Source: a virus
Length of the DNA stretch: 31,632 nt
Virus record (IMG/VR): IMGVR_UViG_3300048584_000135
Span: 1-31,632 of that record
Reading direction: 5' to 3' (one strand)
Of this stretch, positions 7,784-14,202 are shown one piece after another; position 1 is the first letter of the stretch, and the number at the start of each line of letters is the position of its first letter. The notes under the pieces were generated by a model. The model ran no database searches. It was not told where the DNA came from and saw only the letters and a list, made by a program, of their open reading frames with translations. Position numbers and translations under genes: made by a program.

Positions 7784-8683
7784 TCAGGCGAGCCAGGGCA
7801 CCACGAGCAGTTCGGCAGTACCCTTCCACTCGTTGGTCTCCCCGCCCGAGGCGAGCTCGCTGTTGAGCAGCTTCAGACCGGCGCTTTCGAGCGAGGGCGG
7901 GACGACCAGCAGGTTCGGCATGATGCCGAGCGGGCGGCCATAATCGCCCTTCATGCTCATCAGTGCAGCGCGAGCGGCGGCATAGTTGGTGGCGTTGAGG
8001 GTCTGCTTCGACCCCCAAGCCTGCTGCCAGAAGCCGTAACCAACGTTCAGCCGCGCATCGACGCCGTAGACGTACTCATTGCGGTCGAAGACATTGTCGT
8101 CGGTCGGCTTGTCCTTCGATACCAGCTGGCCGAAATCGCGGCGCACCTGGAGCATGATCGGCTTGATCACGCGGCTGACGTCGAGCAGGAACCACGGGGT
8201 GCCGGATCCGCCATCGGTGTTGGCGACCGACTGGGCCTCGCCGTCCTCGTCGAGCACCGGGTGATCCGTGTCGAAGAAGTTCTGCCCGTCATAGCAGGTG
8301 GTGGAAAAGCCCGCCTTGAGCAGATCCCAGATCAGCCGCTCGGGCTTGCTGATCGTGCTTTCGCCCATCTGCTCGAACAGCAAGCTGTAGTGACCGAGGT
8401 TGTCCGTCTCGATATCGTCGCGATCGACGCCGAGGGTCAGCTCCCACTTCTTCTCTTTGATCGCGTAATCGCTTTCGGAGATGTTCTGGACGACGCGCTC
8501 GCCGACCCATTCGCGCACGTCGGGCATCTTGCCCAGCCAGCCGTATTTCTGCTCCTTCTGGCTGGAGGGGACGCGGGTGGCGACGCGGGCCGATTGCGGC
8601 TTTGCAACCGACTGCTGGCCGCGCTGCATCGCCGCCGAATAGCCGGTGCGAAGCGAGGCCAGGTTTGCACTGTTGATGATCAT
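7784..8683 (-). CDS. T: Major capsid protein, Mu gpT-like
   Basis: This encodes 299 residues, close to Mu T (about 305). The opening MIINSANLASLRTGYSAA and the block QKYGWLGKMPDVREWVGER, with later KWELTLGVDRDDIETDNLG, are hallmarks of the Mu-type head subunit family. A further typical block is DGQNFFDTDHPV at about residue 135. It forms the icosahedral shell with the HK97 fold. The start at 8683 has AAGGAAAC upstream, a good ribosome site. It follows a decoration-like gene and the protease/scaffold, in the standard Mu order. I expect it to be the most abundant late protein, and a terminator hairpin follows it. Confidence 0.95.
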   Translation of the reverse strand: MIINSANLASLRTGYSAAMQRGQQSVAKPQSARVATRVPSSQKEQKYGWLGKMPDVREWVGERVVQNISESDYAIKEKKWELTLGVDRDDIETDNLGHYSLLFEQMGESTISKPERLIWDLLKAGFSTTCYDGQNFFDTDHPVLDEDGEAQSVANTDGGSGTPWFLLDVSRVIKPIMLQVRRDFGQLVSKDKPTDDNVFDRNEYVYGVDARLNVGYGFWQQAWGSKQTLNATNYAAARAALMSMKGDYGRPLGIMPNLLVVPPSLESAGLKLLNSELASGGETNEWKGTAELLVVPWLA

Positions 8684-8715
8684 TTGCCTGTTTCCTTGCT
8701 GGCGATGCGATGGGG

Positions 8716-9165
8716 TTAAACGGGGTTGGCCACGCCTTCGACGTAGACCCGGGTGAGGCCCTCATCGAAGCGGACCCACACGCCCTGGTCATCGACGTCG
8801 GCGACGATCCCGGCGGGCGATCGGGTGCCCGATCCGTTGGTCTTGGCCACCGTCTCGTCATCGACCACGAAGCAAACGTCGCCGATCTGTGCGATCGCGA
8901 TGGCATCGGTGCTGGCCGAATTCTTGAACAGGAAGGTGCCCGGGCGGAACTGGACAGACAGGTCACCGGCGCTGCCGGCGGCGTTGTCGCAGCGCTCTTC
9001 GGCGCGGCCGACGCCGACCGAACCGGTCGCGGTGGCGCCCTTGGTGATGTAGCCGGCGGCGTTGCGCATCACGAGCGCCCCGGCATAGATCAGGGCAGCG
9101 GCAGCAAGGCCGGACTGGATACCGGGCTGGCGCATCGGGGTGTTACGGTCTGTTGCAAGAGCCAT
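8716..9165 (-). CDS. Capsid decoration/cement-like protein
   Basis: This encodes 149 residues starting MALATDRNTPMRQPG at 9165, one base after the protease stop. A beta-rich body follows, with LIYAGALVMRNAAGYI near the start, VGVGRAEERCDN and a C-terminal VWVRFDEGLTRVYVEGVANPV. This arrangement (polar start, 'G.lV....G.....' repeats, barrel-like strands) resembles small capsid-cement proteins encoded just before phage capsid genes. In phage Mu a small gene also lies between I/Z and T. The role is assigned from position and composition, and no catalytic motif is visible. An in-frame upstream ATG at 9186 lies inside the protease gene and is less likely. Confidence 0.72.
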   Translation of the reverse strand: MALATDRNTPMRQPGIQSGLAAAALIYAGALVMRNAAGYITKGATATGSVGVGRAEERCDNAAGSAGDLSVQFRPGTFLFKNSASTDAIAIAQIGDVCFVVDDETVAKTNGSGTRSPAGIVADVDDQGVWVRFDEGLTRVYVEGVANPV

Positions 9166-9166
9166 C

Positions 9167-9775
9167 TCAGGCTGCCTCCTCTTCAATGCCGAGCTCAGCA
9201 GCGCGGGCTTTCTTGAACGCGGCAGGATCGATGCCCATCAGCGCGATGACTGCGCGGTCGGCTTCGTCCAGGTCGGTGGTGGTGCGGGCCGGCTGACGGC
9301 CATGAAGCGACACTGCTTCGCTGGCGACCGCCGGCATGGCGGCGATCAGCTCTTCAGTACCCTTCGGATCCTTCTGGTGCATGGCGATGTACCGATCGCG
9401 CATCGGCTTCACGCCCACGCGCCCTTCGGCAATCGCGCCGTCCACGAAGGTCTGGGCAGCCTGCAGCGAGATATTGGCCTGCAGCGCGTTAAGCTGCTTG
9501 GTGGTCGCGACCAGCTCGGACTGCAGCGCGGTGATCGCGGCGTTCTCGGTGCCGCCATCGGCGCGCAGCGCGCCGATCTGGCTGACGATCGCATCGCTCG
9601 TCACTTCGCCCTGCAGCGCCAATGCGGTGGCAATGGGCTGCAGGGCAGCGTTGATGGCGTCCTCCACCACATCTTCGCCGCCGCCGCTCATCTTCTTGAC
9701 CGCGGCAAGGATCGCCTCCTCGCTCGCATCCTCGCCAAGGCCGAGCGCCGCGGCGATTGCTTTCATGAAGTCCAT
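9167..9775 (-). CDS. Z: Internal-start scaffold protein, Mu gpZ-like
   Basis: Inside the protease frame, the ATG at 9775 (residue 159, MDFMKAIAAALGLGED) is preceded by AGAGGA with 7 nt spacing, a better ribosome site than that of the full-length GTG start. It would give a separate 202-residue scaffold lacking the protease, as gene Z within I does in Mu. The product is helical and acidic: EEAILAAVKKM, then a long helix around ALQSELVATTKQLNALQAN. Translation from here would supply excess scaffold for procapsid assembly. This is an inference from the site and the Mu precedent. Confidence 0.7.
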   Translation of the reverse strand: MDFMKAIAAALGLGEDASEEAILAAVKKMSGGGEDVVEDAINAALQPIATALALQGEVTSDAIVSQIGALRADGGTENAAITALQSELVATTKQLNALQANISLQAAQTFVDGAIAEGRVGVKPMRDRYIAMHQKDPKGTEELIAAMPAVASEAVSLHGRQPARTTTDLDEADRAVIALMGIDPAAFKKARAAELGIEEEAA

Positions 9776-10249
9776 GCCATTTTCCTCTGCATGCAGGGCC
9801 TCAAGCCCCTTCAGGTTGGGTTGATTGACCAGGCTCGCGCGCCGGATGGCGACGATCTGCTTGTTCTTGGTGTGGGCGATCACCGGGCTGATGCCGCGGT
9901 AAGCTTTGTCCTCGCGCAGCTGGCGTCCGGTGCCGGTCCATTCGACCAGTCCCCAGATCCCGTCCTGGCGAGCTTCGAGCGCCACGATCCAGCCGCGTGC
10001 CGGGGCAGGCTGGCCCAGTGGGGCGGCAAGATCGGTGGAGTGGCACTCGTCCAGCACCAATCGCTCGCCGTCGGTCAGGCTTGCTGCGGTCAGCGCATCA
10101 TAGTCCTCCACGGTGTAGGGGCCGCGACCGTCCACAGTCTCGACGCGGCCGCCACCAGGCAGAAGGTGCAGCCATTCACGCCCGTCTTCGGGCATGCTGG
10201 CAGGCAGCTGGGAGGCGTTGCAAAGGGCGAGGGCGATCGACTTGGTCAC
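9167..10249 (-). CDS. I: Prohead protease-scaffold, Mu gpI-like
   Basis: This encodes 360 residues with a GTG start at 10249. The N-terminal about 155 residues are the prohead serine protease: HLLPGGGRVETVDGRGPY, then LDECHSTDLAAP (probable catalytic His70), PARGWIVALEARQDGIWG, and YRGISPVI with probable nucleophile Ser122. Then comes IRRASLVNQPNLKGL, the typical end of this domain. The remaining about 200 residues are helical scaffold (coiled segments, Ala/Glu-rich). In Mu the protease cleaves the scaffold during head maturation. The gene starts 31 bp after a GC-rich repeat that may mark its promoter, and a terminator separates it from gp31. Confidence 0.93.
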   Translation of the reverse strand: MTKSIALALCNASQLPASMPEDGREWLHLLPGGGRVETVDGRGPYTVEDYDALTAASLTDGERLVLDECHSTDLAAPLGQPAPARGWIVALEARQDGIWGLVEWTGTGRQLREDKAYRGISPVIAHTKNKQIVAIRRASLVNQPNLKGLEALHAEENGMDFMKAIAAALGLGEDASEEAILAAVKKMSGGGEDVVEDAINAALQPIATALALQGEVTSDAIVSQIGALRADGGTENAAITALQSELVATTKQLNALQANISLQAAQTFVDGAIAEGRVGVKPMRDRYIAMHQKDPKGTEELIAAMPAVASEAVSLHGRQPARTTTDLDEADRAVIALMGIDPAAFKKARAAELGIEEEAA

Positions 10250-10280
10250 CCAGCCTTAATGGCAGCACGCAAAGGGTGCT

Positions 10281-10303
10281 GGCATGCCCGCGGCGGCGGG
10301 CGG
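10281..10303 (-). promoter_or_regulatory. Copy 2 of 23-bp GC-rich hairpin repeat, PI-like position
   Basis: This 23-bp stretch is identical to 19160-19182. It contains GCCCGC, a 4-nt spacer GGCG and GCGGGC, so it is an inverted repeat. It lies exactly 31 bp upstream of the protease GTG, as the other copy lies 31 bp upstream of the lysozyme ATG. Mu has activator-dependent late promoters PI and Plys at these two gene junctions. A binding site for the Mor/C-type activator is the favoured reading. A processing or termination hairpin is the alternative. Confidence 0.55.
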
Positions 10304-10383
10304 CGTCAGATCATTTGGGGGAAATTGGGAGCGGCGATTCGTGCCCGATGTGCTTTGCCTGCCAAACTTCGCCCGATATGGAA

Positions 10384-10406
10384 AGGCCCGCCGAACCGGC
10401 GGGCCT
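10384..10406 (-). terminator. Rho-independent-like terminator after gp31
   Basis: Perfect 10-bp stem with 3-nt loop: AGGCCCGCCG (10384-10393), AAC, CGGCGGGCCT (10397-10406). On the minus strand the stem is followed by TTTCC. It lies 39 bp past the gp31 stop and about 80 bp before the promoter-like repeat of the protease gene. It would therefore close the lysozyme-to-gp31 transcript before the protease-capsid transcript begins. The 196-bp gap 10250-10445 holds no gene. Confidence 0.78.
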
Positions 10407-10445
10407 CGCATCGATCAGCACTCTGGCATGCACCTGCAGCACAGA

Positions 10446-10949
10446 TCAGCCTTCCTCGCCCAGCTGCTGGCCCGCGAATTCGTCAGCGATCTCGATGATC
10501 GCTTCAGCATCGTCCTTCGAGATCCCCAGCCACGGCCGCGCCGGGATCGTGCCCCATGGGATCGGGCGGCCGCGGCCATCGCGTCCGAAGGCGCCCTTGG
10601 TGGCGCCGCTCTGCATCACGCCCGCATAGATCAGCGAGCTGCCGATCACGACGCTGTCGCGAGTGACGATCCGCTGGATCTCGCGCCGAAGCCTGCCGAT
10701 CAGGTACAGGGTCTTGGTCAGCGACTGCCCGCCGTATCCGCGCGCGCGGTAGCGATCGAGCGTCGATTGCTTCTTAGGCGCCCACGCTTTTCCGTCCGGC
10801 CCCACGCCCTGGATGAAGCGCTGGCGCGTCGCATCGACCATGTATTCGGCGATGTCCTCGTAAAGAGGCGTGGCATCCTCCATACCGGCGATCGCGCGCT
10901 GCAGTGCCGCTCTGGTCTCACCGGCGTTGAATTGGACGTTGAATGCCAT
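10446..10949 (-). CDS. Virion morphogenesis protein, Mu gp31 (gpG)-like
   Basis: This encodes 167 residues starting MAFNVQFNAGETRAAL at 10949, with GGGAGAAG as ribosome site. The block PLYEDIAEYMVDATRQRF, then GPDGKAWAPKKQSTLDRY and GRLRREIQR, is the signature of the phage virion morphogenesis family (Mu gpG / P2 gpS type). That family works in head completion or tail-completion/neck assembly. The C-terminus IPARPWLGISKDDAEAIIEIADEF is also family-typical. An upstream in-frame ATG at 10979 lacks a ribosome site. The gene is 84 bp downstream of gp30 and is followed by a terminator. Confidence 0.9.
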   Translation of the reverse strand: MAFNVQFNAGETRAALQRAIAGMEDATPLYEDIAEYMVDATRQRFIQGVGPDGKAWAPKKQSTLDRYRARGYGGQSLTKTLYLIGRLRREIQRIVTRDSVVIGSSLIYAGVMQSGATKGAFGRDGRGRPIPWGTIPARPWLGISKDDAEAIIEIADEFAGQQLGEEG

Positions 10950-11033
10950 TATGCTTCTCCCGTCGATGGTATCTGCCACCGGGTTTCTGCTTCGGGTCGT
11001 TTTGGACGTCGGGTAAAGGCCATCGACCCTCTC

Positions 11034-12296
11034 TCAGCCCCTGTTGGGCCGCTTTACGAAGAACGATTTGAGGTAGAGCGAGCGCCGGCCGCTGCGAACC
11101 TCCCAGATCGCCTCGTACAGCACTCCGCCGATCGCCTTTCGCATGATGACGCGCTGCAGGTTGCCTAGCTTGGAGGCCTTGCCCAGCTCGATGACGTCAG
11201 GATTGCTCGCGATCGCGGGCAGCAGCGCAAAGTCCGAAGGCTCGATCGGGAACGGGTCATTGCTGCGCTTTCCATGCCGGTTAAAGATATGGGTCGAAAG
11301 CTCGGTATCGATCACATAGTCGAACCCGCTCACGTCCAAGCCGTCCTTCAGGCTAGCCAAGCGCGCCGCCTGATCTGTCCGCACAAGCCCGAGCGTGCGC
11401 ACGGGCGGCAGCGGGCGCCGGTTCTCGTCGCCGGCAGCACTCCCTTCCTCGACCCGCTGCGCATAGCGGCGCAAATCGTCGGCCGTGCTGGGCAAGCGGC
11501 GATACGCATCCGCCAGCTCATCGGCGCGGCCGGGCGGCAGCGCGGCCATGAACGCCTTGCTCACCTGTTGGTCCCACAGCCGGACCTTCCCGGCGATTGC
11601 GCTCACCTCGCCTGACACGCTCGCGCCCGGCGCATAATCCCAGCCGCGGCCGATCCCTTCGGGCGCGCCGGTCTTGGGATCGATGCTGTCCCAGCCATCG
11701 GGCAGCTTCTTGTCAGGCTTGCCGCCCATGCGCCGGGCTGCAGCATTCGAATTGGCCCCGACGACGTAGCAGCTGCAGCCCCAGTCCGAAGGTGGATAGA
11801 ACTTGTCCCAAAAGGAATGATCGGGCGGCAACATCAGCCCGTCCCAGCTGAGATGCTGCGGCCGCGGTTCCTGGCTGCCGCCGTGGCGATAGATCCACCA
11901 CTTGAAATTGCTGGCCCTCAGCTGCGCCAGCCGCCCGGCCGCGTAGGAGGTGTAGGAATTGGTTCGCAGGATCGTCTTCACCCGCCACGCTTCGCCCTGG
12001 ACGGTTCCCTGCCCGGTCCAGCCGGTCCAGCCATGTCGGCGGACGATCGCGTCAAAGTCCCGGCGGAACTCCTCGATCCCGCGCCCCTCGGCGATCGCCT
12101 TGTCGACCGCGGCGGCAAGATCGGTCAGCAGATCGGCCTTGGCAGCGCCCGCCACCATGAAACCACGATCATGCTCTTCGCGCAGCATGTCATCCCAGAA
12201 CTCGGTCGGGACGAGGTTGCCCAGCTTGCGGCGGAAGAATGCCACCTGCTCTGTGAATGGGCGACCGAACACGCCTGATACCGGATCGTCAGACAC
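11034..12296 (-). CDS. F: Head morphogenesis protein gp30 (SPP1 gp7/Mu F family) with C-terminal nuclease-like domain
   Basis: This encodes 420 residues; GTG start at 12296 with GGGAG upstream. Residues about 60-185 form the Phage_Mu_F minor head domain: VKTILRTNSYTSYAAGRLAQ, QEPRPQHLSWDGLMLPPDH, FYPPSDWGCSCYVVGAN. The first about 50 residues (FFRRKLGNLVPTEFWDDM) match Mu gp30. Residues about 305-420 form a separate C-terminal domain with HIFNRHGK (His336, Arg340, His341), a FALLPAIASNPDVIELGK block and a strand-rich end. This is the pattern of the phage Barnase-EndoU-ColicinE5-RelE-like (PBECR) nuclease domains found fused to head proteins. It may be injected with the DNA. Nuclease activity is inferred. 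Confidence 0.9.
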   Translation of the reverse strand: MSDDPVSGVFGRPFTEQVAFFRRKLGNLVPTEFWDDMLREEHDRGFMVAGAAKADLLTDLAAAVDKAIAEGRGIEEFRRDFDAIVRRHGWTGWTGQGTVQGEAWRVKTILRTNSYTSYAAGRLAQLRASNFKWWIYRHGGSQEPRPQHLSWDGLMLPPDHSFWDKFYPPSDWGCSCYVVGANSNAAARRMGGKPDKKLPDGWDSIDPKTGAPEGIGRGWDYAPGASVSGEVSAIAGKVRLWDQQVSKAFMAALPPGRADELADAYRRLPSTADDLRRYAQRVEEGSAAGDENRRPLPPVRTLGLVRTDQAARLASLKDGLDVSGFDYVIDTELSTHIFNRHGKRSNDPFPIEPSDFALLPAIASNPDVIELGKASKLGNLQRVIMRKAIGGVLYEAIWEVRSGRRSLYLKSFFVKRPNRG

Positions 12297-12424
12297 AGCC
12301 TCGCTCCCGAATGCCCCTCAGCGGCGATTTAAGAGGCCCTAAGAGGCCCCTCAATCGGTTTTTGGCTACCAGTGGGCCATTAAACGCTCCAGCGGCCGTT
12401 TCCGGGCCTTGTACGGCGGGCATG
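12297..12424. other. Intergenic gap between portal and gp30 genes
   Basis: This is a 128-bp gap, the largest inside the head module apart from the gp31-protease gap. It contains two tandem copies of AAGAGGCCC-type sequence (TTAAGAGGCCCTAAGAGGCC, 12330-12349) and GGGCCATTAAACGC. TAAGAGGCCC occurs again at 18484-18493 within the Rz gene, and ATTAAACGC recurs inverted near 31260. I see no gene, no clear promoter and no strong hairpin here. Confidence 0.5.
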
Positions 12425-13996
12425 TCAGGCGGCCGTTTCGTCTGCGATATCGCTGCGCCCGGCAGCCGTTGCTGCGGCCAGCCCGCCAGCCAGTGCGGCG
12501 GCGAGGCCGCTGGCATCGATCTCGCCATAGGCATTAGCCAGCATCTCGCGCAGTTCGGCCAGATCGCTGGCCTTCTCCAGCATGACAGCGATCGTTGCCG
12601 TCATCTCCGCGACCGATGCCTCGGCTTGGCTTGCCATCGCGGCCGCGATCTGCGCTGCCGGCGCGGCCGGGCGGCGCTGCGCCTGCTGTGGCGCTTCGAT
12701 CGCGATCTCGCCCGGGTTGGTCGCAATCGGTGCCGGAGCGGCGCTGGGCGGACGCAGTATATCCTCGCCTTGCTCGGGATCGCTGAGGCCGAACTTGCCC
12801 CGCACTTCTGCCTGACTGACCCGGAAGCCCAGCGGTACGAGCTTGGCAAGGCTCTCCGACAGCATCGTGAGGTCTTCCTGTTCGGGCCGCGCGATGACGA
12901 TGCGGGGGTATGCCTTGCCTGGGCCGAATTCGAGATCGCACCAGGGGCGCACCAGATCCCGGTTGAGCGCGGCCGCCAGCGCCTTGCAGTCAGCGCGCTC
13001 GATATCCTCGCGCACGTCGTTGTGGACGTTGGCCTGCCCCGAGCCGAGGCCGCCCGCCTGCGCATCGGTGGTGTTGGTCTGGCCCAGCACCGCCTTCGAG
13101 ATCTGGCGATCGAGCCAGTCCGACCGTTTTTCGTAGAGGTCCGATCCAGCGGTGACGTTCTTCGACTCGATGAACTCGATCTCCATGCCATCCGGCACAA
13201 TCGCCGCGCAGTCGCCCGCGATATTGGCCACGGCTCGGTAGAGGGTCGCCTTGTCATCCTCGGTCGCGCTCGAGCTGTATTTGCCGATGCGAACGGGCTG
13301 GCCATAGGTTTGGGTAAAGATCGCCCAGTCGCGCTGGGTATAGGCCTTGAACATCCACGCCCAGCTGGCGAGCCGTGCGAGGCCCGATCGCACCGGCAGG
13401 CCGGACTTCGCCCGGATGCCAAGCTGGATGAACTTGAAGGCGGGCAGTCGCTCATCGATGCCATTGCCCTCCGGCCCGCCGCGCAAGAGCGGTGTGACGC
13501 CGTCCTGATCGAAGCGGAAGAAGCGCGGATCGCGCCATTCGAGCCGATTGGGCCGATACTGGCCCTCGCTCACTTCCCAGATGATCTCGGTGAACGACAC
13601 GCCCTTGCCGATAGCGTCGAGGATATTGAAGGTCTCGTCCGCCAGCTCGTCCCGGCCCAGCCAGTCGCGCACCATGTCGGCGCGGCGCACATCCTCGGTG
13701 CTGTCGCTTGCCGGCTCCACACTGACATCGACCTGGCTGACGGCACGCTTGCGGGTGCCCAGCACGCCGACATAGTGAAGGTCGCGCTCCTCGATCTGCT
13801 CGGCCAGCTCGAAATAGGACAGCGGTTCGCCCTGATCGGCATCGCGAAGCAGGCGCGCGAGCCGGATCGGGGTCAGCCCGTCAGCCGGATAGCCGGAAAT
13901 GGGCTGGCGCACGCCGGCCAGCGTCGGTCCCGCCACCTCTCGGGTCAGGACCGCTTTCTTCAGGGGTTGCCCCCACTGGTCCACCAAGGTGCTCAT
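12425..13996 (-). CDS. Portal protein, Mu gp29-like (DUF935)
   Basis: This encodes 523 residues, matching Mu gp29 (about 512). It begins MSTLVDQWGQPLKKAVLTRE and contains LTPIRLARLLRDADQGEP and FELAEQIEERDLHYVGVLGTRKRAV. It also has the GKGVSFTEIIWEVSEGQY and QTYGQPVRIGKYSSSATEDD blocks and LGQTNTTDAQAGGLGSGQ, all characteristic of DUF935 portals. The portal forms the dodecameric DNA gate that docks the terminase. The C-terminal about 120 residues are Ala-rich and helical. The start overlaps the preceding small Cys gene (ATGA). A 590-codon open frame on the opposite strand here is only the antisense of this gene. Confidence 0.94.
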   Translation of the reverse strand: MSTLVDQWGQPLKKAVLTREVAGPTLAGVRQPISGYPADGLTPIRLARLLRDADQGEPLSYFELAEQIEERDLHYVGVLGTRKRAVSQVDVSVEPASDSTEDVRRADMVRDWLGRDELADETFNILDAIGKGVSFTEIIWEVSEGQYRPNRLEWRDPRFFRFDQDGVTPLLRGGPEGNGIDERLPAFKFIQLGIRAKSGLPVRSGLARLASWAWMFKAYTQRDWAIFTQTYGQPVRIGKYSSSATEDDKATLYRAVANIAGDCAAIVPDGMEIEFIESKNVTAGSDLYEKRSDWLDRQISKAVLGQTNTTDAQAGGLGSGQANVHNDVREDIERADCKALAAALNRDLVRPWCDLEFGPGKAYPRIVIARPEQEDLTMLSESLAKLVPLGFRVSQAEVRGKFGLSDPEQGEDILRPPSAAPAPIATNPGEIAIEAPQQAQRRPAAPAAQIAAAMASQAEASVAEMTATIAVMLEKASDLAELREMLANAYGEIDASGLAAALAGGLAAATAAGRSDIADETAA

Positions 13997-14202
13997 TGTT
14001 CTGTCGCCTCCTCAAGGTGCGCTGCGTGATCGCCGCACCAGCTATCAGTCCAGACCAGCGGCCAGACTGCGCGCGGGCGGTTGTCGTCGCCGAAGAATAC
14101 GACAGGGGCATGCCGCCGGCATTGGCCGCCGCTGCGGGGCCGGGCCTGCGCGTCGCTGGGCTGCAGGAACACACAGGTGCTGCATTGCGCTTTGCCGATC
14201 AC
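13993..14202 (-). CDS. Small four-cysteine protein between terminase and portal, unknown
   Basis: This encodes 69 residues with a GTG start at 14202. Cysteines occur as CSTC near the N-terminus (Cys7, Cys10), one Cys in GGQCRRHAP (Cys28) and one in DSWCGDHAAH (Cys56). The spacing and the aromatic context (APVVFFG..., AVWPLVWTDSWCGDH) suggest a small metal-binding or iron-sulfur-like fold. It overlaps both the terminase stop (GTGA) and the portal ATG (ATGA), so it is embedded in the packaging operon and likely co-translated. Mu has no gene here. I do not know its function. Confidence 0.75.
   Translation of the reverse strand: MIGKAQCSTCVFLQPSDAQARPRSGGQCRRHAPVVFFGDDNRPRAVWPLVWTDSWCGDHAAHLEEATEQ

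Noticed and set aside
9140-10498. 452-codon open frame on the plus strand
   Set aside because: Antisense to the protease/scaffold gene; no ribosome site and no protein-like motifs, while the minus frame has protease motifs.
12257-14029. 590-codon open frame on the plus strand
   Set aside because: It is antisense to the portal gene, which has clear DUF935 motifs and coupled overlaps. High GC makes long antisense frames common here.
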